From positions 1-64,000 of the forward strand of contig JAFEBP010000006.1 of the NCBI GenBank assembly GCA_018242605.1: a stretch of DNA of 64,000 nucleotides, in the 5' to 3' direction. The notes below the pieces were generated by a model that saw nothing but the letters and a program-made list of their open reading frames with translations, had not been told where the DNA came from and did no database searches. Shown in pieces: positions 45,168 to 53,445 of this stretch (position 1 is its first letter; every line of letters starts with the position of its first letter). A program made the translations under genes and the position numbers. This DNA comes from Planctomycetota bacterium. GTDB lineage: Bacteria > Planctomycetota > Phycisphaerae > Phycisphaerales > UBA1924.

Positions 45168-46232
45168 ATGCACCCCCCTAGTGCCGGTCAGCGCCGTGCG
45201 TTTACCATTGTCGTGATCCCGTGCCTGCTCGCGGTCTCCATGATCGTGATGGGCATCATTCTGGCGAACCGCCCTTCGGCCGCGGCGAATACCGGCTCCA
45301 CCGCGTACAACTCGGGTTTCAAGTCCGGCGCCACCTTTGGGCCAATTGTGCTGGCCGTGTTCATGGTGTGGCTCGCCAGCCGAATTGCCGAACGCCGGAG
45401 CCAGGCGATGGCCAACTTCGCCATCGGTGGGATCCTCTTGCTGGCCAACGTCGCGATGCTCATGAATGTGCTCGGGCTCGCCAAGCCGGTGCCGCCGCGG
45501 AGCTCGCTTGCGGGGGCCAATCAGTCGAGTCCTTCACGCGACCCGTCTTTCAATACTCCGGTCCCGCAGCCATCTAACCCGGCGCCGAGCACTCCGCCAG
45601 CCAGTGCTCCTCAGCCCTCGCCGGGACGGCCCATCCCATCCCGTCCCGTGCTTCCACCATCCCAGCCCGCGCCGCAACAGCCGACGCCCGCGCCCGCCCA
45701 AATTCCATCCGCGCCCCCGTTCGACGCTGCTCCAACGCTGGCGGCGTTGACCGCCGAACTGGACGAGAAACGTGCCAAGTTTCTCGCCGCGGCGACACAG
45801 GCCTATGCCACCGCCGCGAAGCCCAAGGCGTTCGTGAAAGGGTTGGATGAGCAGATTCAGGAACTCGCCGACGTGAAGAAGCAGGCGGCGGAGTTCGAAG
45901 CGTTGGCGCAATCGCTGGTGAGCACCGCGTGGGACCGCTTGAAGGCAGCGGGCATGCCGTCGCACGAGGCCCATGGCGCGGCGATGACCTTTTCCGATTC
46001 GTACCGGGCGTTCGAACGCCAGGTGGCCGCGGGCGAGGTGGCCCGCATGACGGATTCCGCCCTCGACTACTTCACGATCGGGCGCGACAATATCAAGAAG
46101 GTCACAGTCAACGCGCAGGGCCGCTTCGCCACGCGCGACCGTGAGGTGGAGACCAAACTCTTCCACGCCGGGGCCGGCCTCGAGTTCGCCCTCAGAAGCA
46201 AGGCCGAAACGCTCCGAAAGCTGGGCGACTGA
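45168..46232 (+). CDS. membrane protein with Pro-rich linker and soluble helical domain
   Basis: 354 aa. Three membrane helices (residues 12-34, 55-75 and 82-102) are followed by a Pro/Ser/Ala-rich linker (about 110-190) and a soluble, helical C-terminal domain (195-350) rich in Lys/Glu/Ala (LAALTAELDEKRAKF, LDEQIQELADVKKQ, GRDNIKKVTVNAQG). It is not a recognised family. The upstream leader (45012-45167) contains three GGTACC-containing segments of unknown meaning. ATG 45168 lacks a ribosome binding site; the frame is open earlier, but the upstream part lacks sense. Likely an inner-membrane protein with a periplasmic or cytoplasmic domain. Confidence 0.7.
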   Translation: MHPPSAGQRRAFTIVVIPCLLAVSMIVMGIILANRPSAAANTGSTAYNSGFKSGATFGPIVLAVFMVWLASRIAERRSQAMANFAIGGILLLANVAMLMNVLGLAKPVPPRSSLAGANQSSPSRDPSFNTPVPQPSNPAPSTPPASAPQPSPGRPIPSRPVLPPSQPAPQQPTPAPAQIPSAPPFDAAPTLAALTAELDEKRAKFLAAATQAYATAAKPKAFVKGLDEQIQELADVKKQAAEFEALAQSLVSTAWDRLKAAGMPSHEAHGAAMTFSDSYRAFERQVAAGEVARMTDSALDYFTIGRDNIKKVTVNAQGRFATRDREVETKLFHAGAGLEFALRSKAETLRKLGD

Positions 46233-46312
46233 AACACGAGTTGCACCAGACCGCAAACTTGTGTTCCCGGCGCGGCTCGCGGCCCGATCAATAGGTCCGC
46301 AGCGGGGATCAC

Positions 46313-47596
46313 ATGTCCACCACCAGAATCATCGAGTTCGGCGCGCTGGCGCCCGGCCTGCTCGGCGTTGCGCTGATGCTCTGGTCGGTCGCGCGACTCT
46401 TGCGGTCCGCTTTCCAGCACACCGACCCGAATCTGTGCCCCGGGCCGCGTCGCACCTGGGTCGGCTGGGTGACTCGCGCCTGGCTCCTCACCGATTACTG
46501 CGGGTACGACCTTTCGGCCACCGCCGCCCGAAGCGACGGCAGCCGCCGATGCCCCGAGTGCGGCGCGGTGCACGCCGCCGCCGCGAAGCTGACACGGACC
46601 TCACACCGTGTTCGCCTCGCGCCGCTGGCGGCGCTCTGCATGCTCGCCGCCGCGGCGATGTGGAACGTCCGCTGGATCCGCAGGGGCGGCTGGATTCCGT
46701 ACACCCCGACCTCGGCCCTGATACTGGCCCAACGCCTCAGCGGGCCACTCTGCCACGACGACATCCGCTGGGAGGTGCACAACCGGGTCAGAGCCGGCAC
46801 GCTGTACGCATGGCAACGCCACCTTGTCGTGGCCACCGCGATCGACAATCTGCGCGACGACGCGATTGCAAACAACGCCGAGTGGGCCATGAGCACACTC
46901 GCCGCCCTGGGTGAAGACTCGCTGATCGCTTTGGAAGCCGCGCTCCACAGCCCGGAATGGCAGCAACGCCAACTCGCCGCGGAGGTGCTCCGTTCCTGGT
47001 GCCCAGATGAACGCGCCTCGCGGCGGGTTACATCCTCGCCCGCGCCGGTCTATCAGCCCACGCCCAAGCTCTTAGAGGTCACGGTCGAGGGTCTGGCTGA
47101 CGATGCGCTTCCGTACGCGACAAACTCCACCACCTGGGTTTTCAATGCCCGTTCGGGCTACGAGTTCCTCCGCAGGCACATCACGCAAGCCGCGCCGTAC
47201 ATCCGCGCCGGGCTCAACGCCGGTGATCCTCAGCAGCGGATGCTGTGCTCGCTCCTCGCCGGTCAGAGCCGCGACCCCGTGCTGGTTGCCGCGGCGGCGC
47301 CGATGCTCGTGGAGCAACTCCGTGACGACGGTGTCGTCTTCAACGCCAAATATGCGTGCGATTCGCTTCTCTGGCTGGGCCGCCAGAGCTTCCGGCACCT
47401 CAACCGTGCGCTGGATTCCCAGGATTCCCAGCAGCGGACGCTGGCCGGACTGCTCGTGCTAGATATCGTCGCCCGCGATCAGCGGGGCGACGACTGCGAG
47501 CGCCGCAGCGAACTGCTGGCCAAAGGGCGGGAGTTTGGGGCGAGGTACGTAGTGAGCAACGCCTCGCTCGGCGAATATCCGCCATTCCCTCATTAG
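46313..47596 (+). CDS. membrane protein with zinc ribbon and HEAT-like repeats
   Basis: 427 aa. One N-terminal helix (FGALAPGLLGVALMLWSVARLL), then a planctomycete-typical zinc ribbon: CPGPRRTWVGW...CGYDLSATAARSDGSRRCPECG, i.e. two Cys pairs, followed by a second helix (LAALCMLAAAAMW). The remaining 290 residues are mostly helical with HEAT/ARM-like character (AMSTLAALGEDSLIALEAAL, QQRQLAAEVLRSW, QQRMLCSLLAGQSRDPVLVAA). The ribbon-plus-helix module is frequent in this phylum; its function is unknown. It converges on the MTA/SAH nucleosidase gene with a 4-nt overlap. Confidence 0.8.
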   Translation: MSTTRIIEFGALAPGLLGVALMLWSVARLLRSAFQHTDPNLCPGPRRTWVGWVTRAWLLTDYCGYDLSATAARSDGSRRCPECGAVHAAAAKLTRTSHRVRLAPLAALCMLAAAAMWNVRWIRRGGWIPYTPTSALILAQRLSGPLCHDDIRWEVHNRVRAGTLYAWQRHLVVATAIDNLRDDAIANNAEWAMSTLAALGEDSLIALEAALHSPEWQQRQLAAEVLRSWCPDERASRRVTSSPAPVYQPTPKLLEVTVEGLADDALPYATNSTTWVFNARSGYEFLRRHITQAAPYIRAGLNAGDPQQRMLCSLLAGQSRDPVLVAAAAPMLVEQLRDDGVVFNAKYACDSLLWLGRQSFRHLNRALDSQDSQQRTLAGLLVLDIVARDQRGDDCERRSELLAKGREFGARYVVSNASLGEYPPFPH

Positions 47597-48357
47597 TGCC
47601 CGAGCCACTCGCCGACAATACCCCGGGTGTAGACTCCCGCCAGTCCTTCAAAGAACGGACGGACATGGTCTGCGCCCTCGTGGTCGGCGTTGTCTGAAAT
47701 GGTCCGGACGCACGCGAAAGCAACGCCGTGCTCGTGGCACACCTGGGCCGCCGCGGCCCCTTCCATCTCGACACACAGGGCGTCCGGCACAACCTTGAGT
47801 ACTCGATCCCGCGCGAGCGGCGAGAAGATCACCTGGTCGCCGCTGGCGATCACGCCCGCGAGCACCCGAGGGGCCGAGAGCCCGGCTTGATTCCACAGTT
47901 CGCCGGCGGCGATGCGCAAACCGCGATCAACAAAGCGCCTCGCCGCCGCAGCCAGTTCGCCGGCCATAGACGCGTCGCTCGCGAGCGACGAGACGCCCAG
48001 CAACGGGATGTGCGTGGGAGGAAAGAACGGGGAAGCATCCAGATCGTGCTGCACAAGGCTGGCCGCGATGACGATGTCGCCCCGGGCCACCAGGTCCGAT
48101 ACCGCGCCGGCGATGCCGAAGAAGGCAACGGCTCCGGCACCGTGCGCCACGATCAGTTCAGTGCACGTCGACGCCGCCGCGACCTTCCCCCAACGCGAGG
48201 AGACTACGACGACCTCACGCCCACCCAATCGGCCGTGATGAAACACTCTCCCCGCGCGACGGGACTCCGTGCGGCCGCGGAGGAGCGGCAGCATCGCTTC
48301 CACTTCTTCAGGCATCGCGCCCATGATCCCCATTATCCCCGAACTCGGCGGCGTCAT
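47593..48357 (-). CDS. mtnN: 5'-methylthioadenosine/S-adenosylhomocysteine nucleosidase
   Basis: 254 aa. Splits MTA and SAH (and often 5'-deoxyadenosine) into adenine and the thioribose. MGIMGAMPEEVEAMLP at the start, the glycine-rich FFGIAGAVSDLVARGDIVIA, the nucleoside-binding CVEMEGAAAAQVC with the key Glu, and the catalytic Asp in TISDNADHEG. All are in the right order and the length is normal. Two starts are possible: ATG 48357 and ATG 48333 (MGIMGAM), the latter closer to the family N-terminus. It probably serves SAM recycling and is not obviously linked to its neighbours. Confidence 0.93.
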   Translation of the reverse strand: MTPPSSGIMGIMGAMPEEVEAMLPLLRGRTESRRAGRVFHHGRLGGREVVVVSSRWGKVAAASTCTELIVAHGAGAVAFFGIAGAVSDLVARGDIVIAASLVQHDLDASPFFPPTHIPLLGVSSLASDASMAGELAAAARRFVDRGLRIAAGELWNQAGLSAPRVLAGVIASGDQVIFSPLARDRVLKVVPDALCVEMEGAAAAQVCHEHGVAFACVRTISDNADHEGADHVRPFFEGLAGVYTRGIVGEWLGH

Positions 48358-48446
48358 GGGCGATTCTTGCGGGTAGCGCGGCCGGTTTCCCGGCAAATCC
48401 GATGGTCCATCGCCCGGGCGACCGGATTTCCGCCGATATTCCGGTA

Positions 48447-48638
48447 ATGAACATCGACCCAACGGTTTCCGCTGCGCTCAGCCAGACCAAGCTCGACTCG
48501 GCGATCTCGACCGCCGTGGCGAAAAAGTCCATGGATGTGGCCAAGGAGCAGGGGCAAGCTGCGGTGGCGTTGATCCAGTCCGCCGCGAAGACCGCGCCCG
48601 GGAGTTCCTCCGGCGGCGGGTTGGACGTCACGGTCTGA
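48447..48638 (+). CDS. small YjfB-like motility-associated protein
   Basis: 63 aa: MNIDPTVSAALSQTKLDSAI then AVAKKSMDVAKEQGQAAVAL and a Gly/Ser-rich tail ending GLDVTV. Length, the N-terminal helix with the Q-rich segment and the xMDxAKxxGxxxxxLL block resemble the small YjfB 'putative motility protein' family, often near flagellar genes but of unknown function. No flagellar gene is nearby here. ATG 48447 is preceded by no clear ribosome binding site. A gene of this size could be a chance frame, but the family pattern makes it credible. Confidence 0.65.
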   Translation: MNIDPTVSAALSQTKLDSAISTAVAKKSMDVAKEQGQAAVALIQSAAKTAPGSSSGGGLDVTV

Positions 48639-48679
48639 AACACCCGCCGAGGCGAATCGGGGCGCGCTAGCCTTAGTCC

Positions 48680-49723
48680 ATGCAAGAGTTGCTGGAAGCA
48701 GACCCCCGTTTGACCCCGGTGGCGGACGCAATCGCCGCGTCGCTGCTGCGCGTTCAGCGGGTGTTTGATGAGCAACTCGCCAGCGATCTCCCTCCGGTCA
48801 TGCAACTCGTCCGGCACGTAGAGCGGTACCGCGGCAAGATGCTGCGCCCCACGCTCGTGATCGTGTCCGGGCTGGCGGCCCATCCGCGGATCGTCGGTGA
48901 AACCGACCTGGTTTCGCTCGTCTCCGACCCGCACGTGGCGGTCGCCGCGGTCTGCGAGATGGTCCACATGGCCACCCTCGTGCACGACGATGTGCTCGAC
49001 GAGGCGGATACACGTCGGCGGGGGCAGACCGTGAACCGGCTGCACGGCAACGAGACCGCCGTGATCCTGGGCGACTACCTGATCGCCTCGGCGTACCACT
49101 TGTGCTCGCGTCTGGGCACGCCGCAGTCGGCGCTGGCGATCGGGCGTGCGAGCGCCGTGATGTGCGCGGGCGAGCTCCTGCAACTGCACCACCGCGACGA
49201 CGGCTCGCTGGACGAAGCCACCTACTACGAGATCGTGGATCGAAAGACCGCCGAGCTGATCTCAACCGCCGCGGCGCTGGGCGCGAGACTCTCGGGCGCG
49301 GATGAGAGTGTGTGCGAGGCGCTCGCCGAGTACGGCCGCTGCGTCGGCATCGCGTTCCAGATCCAGGACGACCTGCTCGACCTGACCGGTGATGAACGAA
49401 CGGTGGGCAAATCCGTGGGCAAGGACCTGGAAAAGGGCAAGCTCACGCTGCCGCTCATCCGCTTCCTCGCCACCGCCGAGCCGGCGCAACGAGGCAAGGT
49501 GCTCCCGCTGCTCGAGCGCGCGGGGGACGAGAAGGCTCCGTCGCAGGAAGCGGCGTCGCAGATCGCCGCGATGCTCGCCCGGTCCGACGCCGTGGCGTAC
49601 GCGCGTGAGGCAGCGCGGCAGCACGTGGATCGTGCGGTGCGTGCGGTGAGCGTGCTGCCGGATTCTCCGCCGCGGGCGATGCTGATCGCGATGGCCAACG
49701 CGGTGATCTCGCGGAGCTTCTAA
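48680..49723 (+). CDS. long-chain all-trans polyprenyl diphosphate synthase
   Basis: 347 aa. Condenses isopentenyl diphosphate onto an allylic diphosphate to give a long isoprenoid for quinones or carriers. First Asp-rich motif DDVLD at 103-107 (LVHDDVLDEADTRRRG), second DDLLD at 230-234 (FQIQDDLLDLTGDE). The residues just before the first motif are small/Met-Ala-Thr (MATLVHDD), which usually permits long chains (C30 or more); the exact length cannot be read. IspB/HepT-like length. Next gene follows by 13 nt, a small membrane protein, so they may be cotranscribed. No strong ribosome binding site. Confidence 0.93.
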   Translation: MQELLEADPRLTPVADAIAASLLRVQRVFDEQLASDLPPVMQLVRHVERYRGKMLRPTLVIVSGLAAHPRIVGETDLVSLVSDPHVAVAAVCEMVHMATLVHDDVLDEADTRRRGQTVNRLHGNETAVILGDYLIASAYHLCSRLGTPQSALAIGRASAVMCAGELLQLHHRDDGSLDEATYYEIVDRKTAELISTAAALGARLSGADESVCEALAEYGRCVGIAFQIQDDLLDLTGDERTVGKSVGKDLEKGKLTLPLIRFLATAEPAQRGKVLPLLERAGDEKAPSQEAASQIAAMLARSDAVAYAREAARQHVDRAVRAVSVLPDSPPRAMLIAMANAVISRSF

Positions 49724-49736
49724 TGGGCGGCCTCGC

Positions 49737-50255
49737 GTGAAAGCACTCCTCCTTGAGTATTACGACCGGCGGATCGTCAATGTCAACGTGAACATCGTGG
49801 TGGCGGGGATACTCGCCTTGGCGCCCACCACGGCGATCGCCTGGTCGGCCAAGCACCAGTTCGGGATCGACCACCGACTGGCCATCACCGGCATCACGTT
49901 CGTCGCCGACGCCATCTCCGACGTGGCCGTGTATTACGCCCTGCACTGGGTGGCCAACCACATGCCCCGCAAGACGGCCCGCAAGCACGTCTCCGCGGCG
50001 TACGGGGACATGAGCTTCATCAAGGACGCGACGCTGGTGCAGTTCGAGCGTGCGTGCCTGTCGCCGCTGCTCTACGTGATCGCCCTGGGCACGCAGTACA
50101 CGATGATGCGGTTCGATTTCGGGGTCACGGCGTCGACCATCACCGGGTTCATCGGTGCGATCGCGATCACGCGTGTGCTGCACACCATCTGGATGTACCG
50201 CGCCGAAGTGCGGGCGATGCAGCGAGCCGCCCAGACCGGTCAGTTGCCCGAGTAG
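49737..50255 (+). CDS. small integral membrane protein, unknown
   Basis: 172 aa with four or five membrane helices: NIVVAGILALAPTTAIAW, AITGITFVADAISDVAVYYAL, LLYVIALGTQYTMM and STITGFIGAIAITRVLHTI, and a cytoplasmic helix in between (MPRKTARKHVSAAYGDM). Not a recognised family. The start is GTG 49737, 13 nt after the polyprenyl synthase, making cotranscription likely; a role near quinone or isoprenoid metabolism is inferred only from position. Its end overlaps the end of the convergent ABC permease gene by 16 nt. Confidence 0.7.
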   Translation: MKALLLEYYDRRIVNVNVNIVVAGILALAPTTAIAWSAKHQFGIDHRLAITGITFVADAISDVAVYYALHWVANHMPRKTARKHVSAAYGDMSFIKDATLVQFERACLSPLLYVIALGTQYTMMRFDFGVTASTITGFIGAIAITRVLHTIWMYRAEVRAMQRAAQTGQLPE

Positions 50256-52198
50256 GTCGCCAGTTCGCGGCGGCGGAAGATGTACACCGCGCCCACGTAC
50301 AGAACCGCCGAGGCCCCCCCAAGCACGATCACCCCGCCCGCGACGTCCATCCACGACAGGGCCAGCCCGTCGACGATGCGGCCCGTGGGCCGCAGATCAG
50401 CGTACACCCGGAACGCGCCCGACACCACGCCGGCGATCTTCGCGATGAGCGTGGGGATGAGCAGCATCTTGCCGTTGCGGTCTTCGGTGGAGTAGTTCTC
50501 GAGCGCGCCGGCGATGAAGCCCGCGCCTTCCGCGGCGAGGAAGATACTGAACGAGACCAGGCACGCCACGGGGAACGACAGGAACGTGCTTGCCGCGATG
50601 GCCAGCATCGCCAGGAACACGAGCTTGATCCACAGGATTCCGATGCAGCGGAAGAAGTTGGCGCGGAAGCCGCCGGTGGCGTACGAGATCTCCAGGCCCT
50701 CGTTCGAGAAGGAGAGGTACTCGGCGTTGGCCACCCTTTGCACCGCGTCGCCGTTGATGATCTGCATCGTCAGCACGCCCTTGGCGTCGACGTACGAGGG
50801 GCTCACCGGGATCGAATGGAACTGCCCGAGCCCGATCTGCTCGATCTGGGCCCCGCCGCCCGCAAACTCGATGGTGACGCGGTAGTTTTCGTCCGGGCGG
50901 TTGGCGCCGGCTTCCAGCTTGAACCGCAGCACCAGCGGGCGGTTGCTCTCGCGGGCCGCCTCAAGGCCGCTGAAGGTGTAGGCCCGGCCCCGGCCCGGCG
51001 GGATCGAGCGGAAATCGGCCTGGACCGCCTTGCGAAGGCTGGAAGCGATCGAGCGGGTCAGTTCTTCGCGCTTGTTTCGGAGTGCTTCGGCGTCGCTGAT
51101 TGTCTGGGCGAGGTTGTTGATCTCCGCCTTGACGCGCTCCTCGACGTTCTTCTGGAACTGCTCTTCGTCCAGCTCGAGGGGGTCCGGCCGCACCGTCGCC
51201 CGGGCGGTGAGCACCTGTGTCTCCAGGATGAAGCGGTCCTCGGTGATACCCGCGCCGGACTGGGCGACGTACGAGGAGGTCTCGTTCATCGCCGGCTGAT
51301 TTCGCAGATGCTCGGTGAAGAGGAAGATGCCCGAGGCGCAGACCAGCATCAGGGCCCCGGCCAGCGCGCTCACGCCCAGCCACTTGCCCAGGATGTACTG
51401 CCACGCCGCCACCGGCTTGGTCATGGTCTGCCAGATGATCTTGTCGCGCTGTTCAAACGTCACGCTTGACACCGAGAAGGCCAGCACGAGGATCGCCACC
51501 AGCCAGAAGCAGCCGGCGGTCGAGAACTGCAGGAACGATTGGACCCGGTACCGCAGCGGCTGGTGAGGATCGAGCACCAGCGGCAGGGCCGCGAGCCCAA
51601 ACACCACGAGCACGATGAAGATGATCGAGACCTTCATCCGCACCGCCTCGGCCAGCACGTTGCGGGCAACGGCCCAGACCGGGCCTGTGCTCCCCAGCAG
51701 CAGCCGCAGGGCCTGCATGAGCGCCGCGAAGGTGGCGAACAGGCCGACCAGGCCCGCCGCGGCGATACCCAGATCTTCTCCTCGCTTGCCCCACACGCAC
51801 AGGCCCACAAGCGCAGCGCCCAGGGCCGCGAGGCCCAGGTATGTCAGCCCCAAACCCAGCCAGATGACCACGAGCGACAGGCCCGCGGCGATGGTCAGGC
51901 CCACGCCGAACCCTGCGGTGGATTGCTTGGCTTTGAGGATGTCGTTCACGATCCGGGCGGTCAGGTCGAGCTCGCCTTTGGGGGCCCCGTCCGCGCCGGG
52001 CGCAGCGCCGTCGGCTTCGGCGGCGGCCGCGGCGATCTCGGGTGTGATGATGCTCCCGGACTTGTTGGCCGCCGCGGCGACGCTATACGCGATGAAGAGG
52101 GCGATCGCCACGCCGACGATCACGCACGAAGCGATGATCTTGAAGCCGCGTGATTGCTGAATGCGGTCCGCCCGACTCATGAAGTCGGCGATTTTCAT
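50240..52198 (-). CDS. ABC-2 type transporter permease
   Basis: 652 aa, about ten membrane helices. N-terminal helix near residues 21-40, a hydrophobic cluster at 95-160, then the ABC-2 core with VTFEQRDKIIWQTMTKPV and YILGKWLGVSALAGALM. A long soluble insertion (about 310-480; charged, coiled, GITEDRFILETQ) is followed by further helices (LVFLAMLAIAASTFLSF, GFIAGALENY) and a last pair at 590-640. Its ATG overlaps the stop of the ATPase gene (ATGA), so the two are coupled. It is the last gene of the SPFH/ABC operon and a distant paralogue of the permease at 58549. The substrate is unknown. Confidence 0.87.
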   Translation of the reverse strand: MKIADFMSRADRIQQSRGFKIIASCVIVGVAIALFIAYSVAAAANKSGSIITPEIAAAAAEADGAAPGADGAPKGELDLTARIVNDILKAKQSTAGFGVGLTIAAGLSLVVIWLGLGLTYLGLAALGAALVGLCVWGKRGEDLGIAAAGLVGLFATFAALMQALRLLLGSTGPVWAVARNVLAEAVRMKVSIIFIVLVVFGLAALPLVLDPHQPLRYRVQSFLQFSTAGCFWLVAILVLAFSVSSVTFEQRDKIIWQTMTKPVAAWQYILGKWLGVSALAGALMLVCASGIFLFTEHLRNQPAMNETSSYVAQSGAGITEDRFILETQVLTARATVRPDPLELDEEQFQKNVEERVKAEINNLAQTISDAEALRNKREELTRSIASSLRKAVQADFRSIPPGRGRAYTFSGLEAARESNRPLVLRFKLEAGANRPDENYRVTIEFAGGGAQIEQIGLGQFHSIPVSPSYVDAKGVLTMQIINGDAVQRVANAEYLSFSNEGLEISYATGGFRANFFRCIGILWIKLVFLAMLAIAASTFLSFPVACLVSFSIFLAAEGAGFIAGALENYSTEDRNGKMLLIPTLIAKIAGVVSGAFRVYADLRPTGRIVDGLALSWMDVAGGVIVLGGASAVLYVGAVYIFRRRELATYSGN

Positions 52199-53391
52199 GC
52201 CTTGCCCCCTCCGCCATTTGCGTCATCGCCCTTGGGGGCGAGCAGCGATCCAATGACGGACTGGTCAACGTCTTTGGGCGTTTCGGGCTGCGCCTGTCGG
52301 GGAGCAACTGGCGCGGGCGCGGCGGCCTCGGGGGCCTTGACCAGCGAGCCGATCACGTCGACATCCGGTCCAGTTGCAGGAGCGGGCGCCGCGACCACAG
52401 GCTGGACCGGGGCCGCCGCCGCGGCGGAGGCGGCGACGAGCTTGTCGATGAGCGCCTCGCCCTGATCGGCGTCGCCCTTGAGGAAGGAAGCGGTCTGGCC
52501 GCCGGAGGTGGCGCCGGAGGTTGAGAGTTGCTCTGCCTTGGCCTTCTCAACGATGTCGAGGAAGAGGTGCTCGAGCGACTGGCGGGGCTTGGAGACCTTG
52601 ACGATCGACTTGTCGCCCCCCGAGCGTGTGCGGATGAGGCGGTCGATCTCGGCCACCGTCTGCTCATCAAGGCTGTCGGTCTCGATGCTGGTGCGGGCCT
52701 GGGAGACCAGCAGTTCGTCGCACGTGCCTTCGGCACGCTTCTGACCGCCGTAGAGGATCACCAGGCGGTCGACGCAGTCTTCGACGTCGGCGAGGAGGTG
52801 GCTGGAGAGCAGCACGGTCTTGCCGCGCCGGCCCAGCTCGATGATCAGGTCCTTGATCTGCTTGGTGCCGATGGGGTCCAGGCCGGTGGTGGGCTCGTCC
52901 AGGATCAGCAGGTCCGGATCGTTGATCAGCGCCTGTGCGATTCCGATGCGGCGCTGCATGCCCTTGGAGAACTCGCGGACGGGGCGGAACTGGGCCCCCT
53001 TGAGGCCGAGCATGTCCAGCAGTTCATCCACGCGCCGGCCGCGGGTGCGGTGGTCGAGTTCGAAGAGCTTGGCGTAGTACTCGAGCGTTTCACGCGCGTT
53101 GAGGAATCCGTAGAGATAGGACTCTTCGGGAAGATAGCCGATGCGCTTCTTGACCGACACGTCGGTGGGGGACTTTCCGAACAGCGCGACGCGCCCGCCG
53201 GAGGGGCGGAGCAGGCCCAGGATCATCTTGATCGTGGTGCTCTTGCCGCTGCCGTTGGGTCCCAAGAGTCCGAAGACCTCGTGAGGCTGGATGTCGAACG
53301 AGAGGGAGTTGACCGCCCGAACACGGTCCCTCATCCAGAAGTCCTTGAAGACCTTGGTGACCTGCTGGCAGACGACGAGTGCATCGGGCAT
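52195..53391 (-). CDS. ABC-2 type transporter ATP-binding protein with Ala/Pro-rich tail
   Basis: 398 aa. Walker A GPNGSGKS at 44-51, signature FSKGMQRRIG at 141-150, Walker B with D-loop LLILDEPTTGLDP at 161-173, H-loop SSHLL at 196-200: the CcmA/NatA/DrrA class that pairs with ABC-2 permeases. Residues about 290-398 are an added tail of Ala/Pro/Val with an IGSL motif repeated twice (VIGSLVKAPE, VIGSLLAPKG), unusual in this family and perhaps a partner-binding peptide. Coupled to the permease by an ATGA overlap, and 54 nt after the upstream SPFH gene. Confidence 0.92.
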   Translation of the reverse strand: MPDALVVCQQVTKVFKDFWMRDRVRAVNSLSFDIQPHEVFGLLGPNGSGKSTTIKMILGLLRPSGGRVALFGKSPTDVSVKKRIGYLPEESYLYGFLNARETLEYYAKLFELDHRTRGRRVDELLDMLGLKGAQFRPVREFSKGMQRRIGIAQALINDPDLLILDEPTTGLDPIGTKQIKDLIIELGRRGKTVLLSSHLLADVEDCVDRLVILYGGQKRAEGTCDELLVSQARTSIETDSLDEQTVAEIDRLIRTRSGGDKSIVKVSKPRQSLEHLFLDIVEKAKAEQLSTSGATSGGQTASFLKGDADQGEALIDKLVAASAAAAAPVQPVVAAPAPATGPDVDVIGSLVKAPEAAAPAPVAPRQAQPETPKDVDQSVIGSLLAPKGDDANGGGGKA

Positions 53392-53445
53392 GGCGTGTTC
53401 GCGGGTGTTAGAGAGTGTCTGTCCGGGCTGCCGGGGTTCGGCCGA

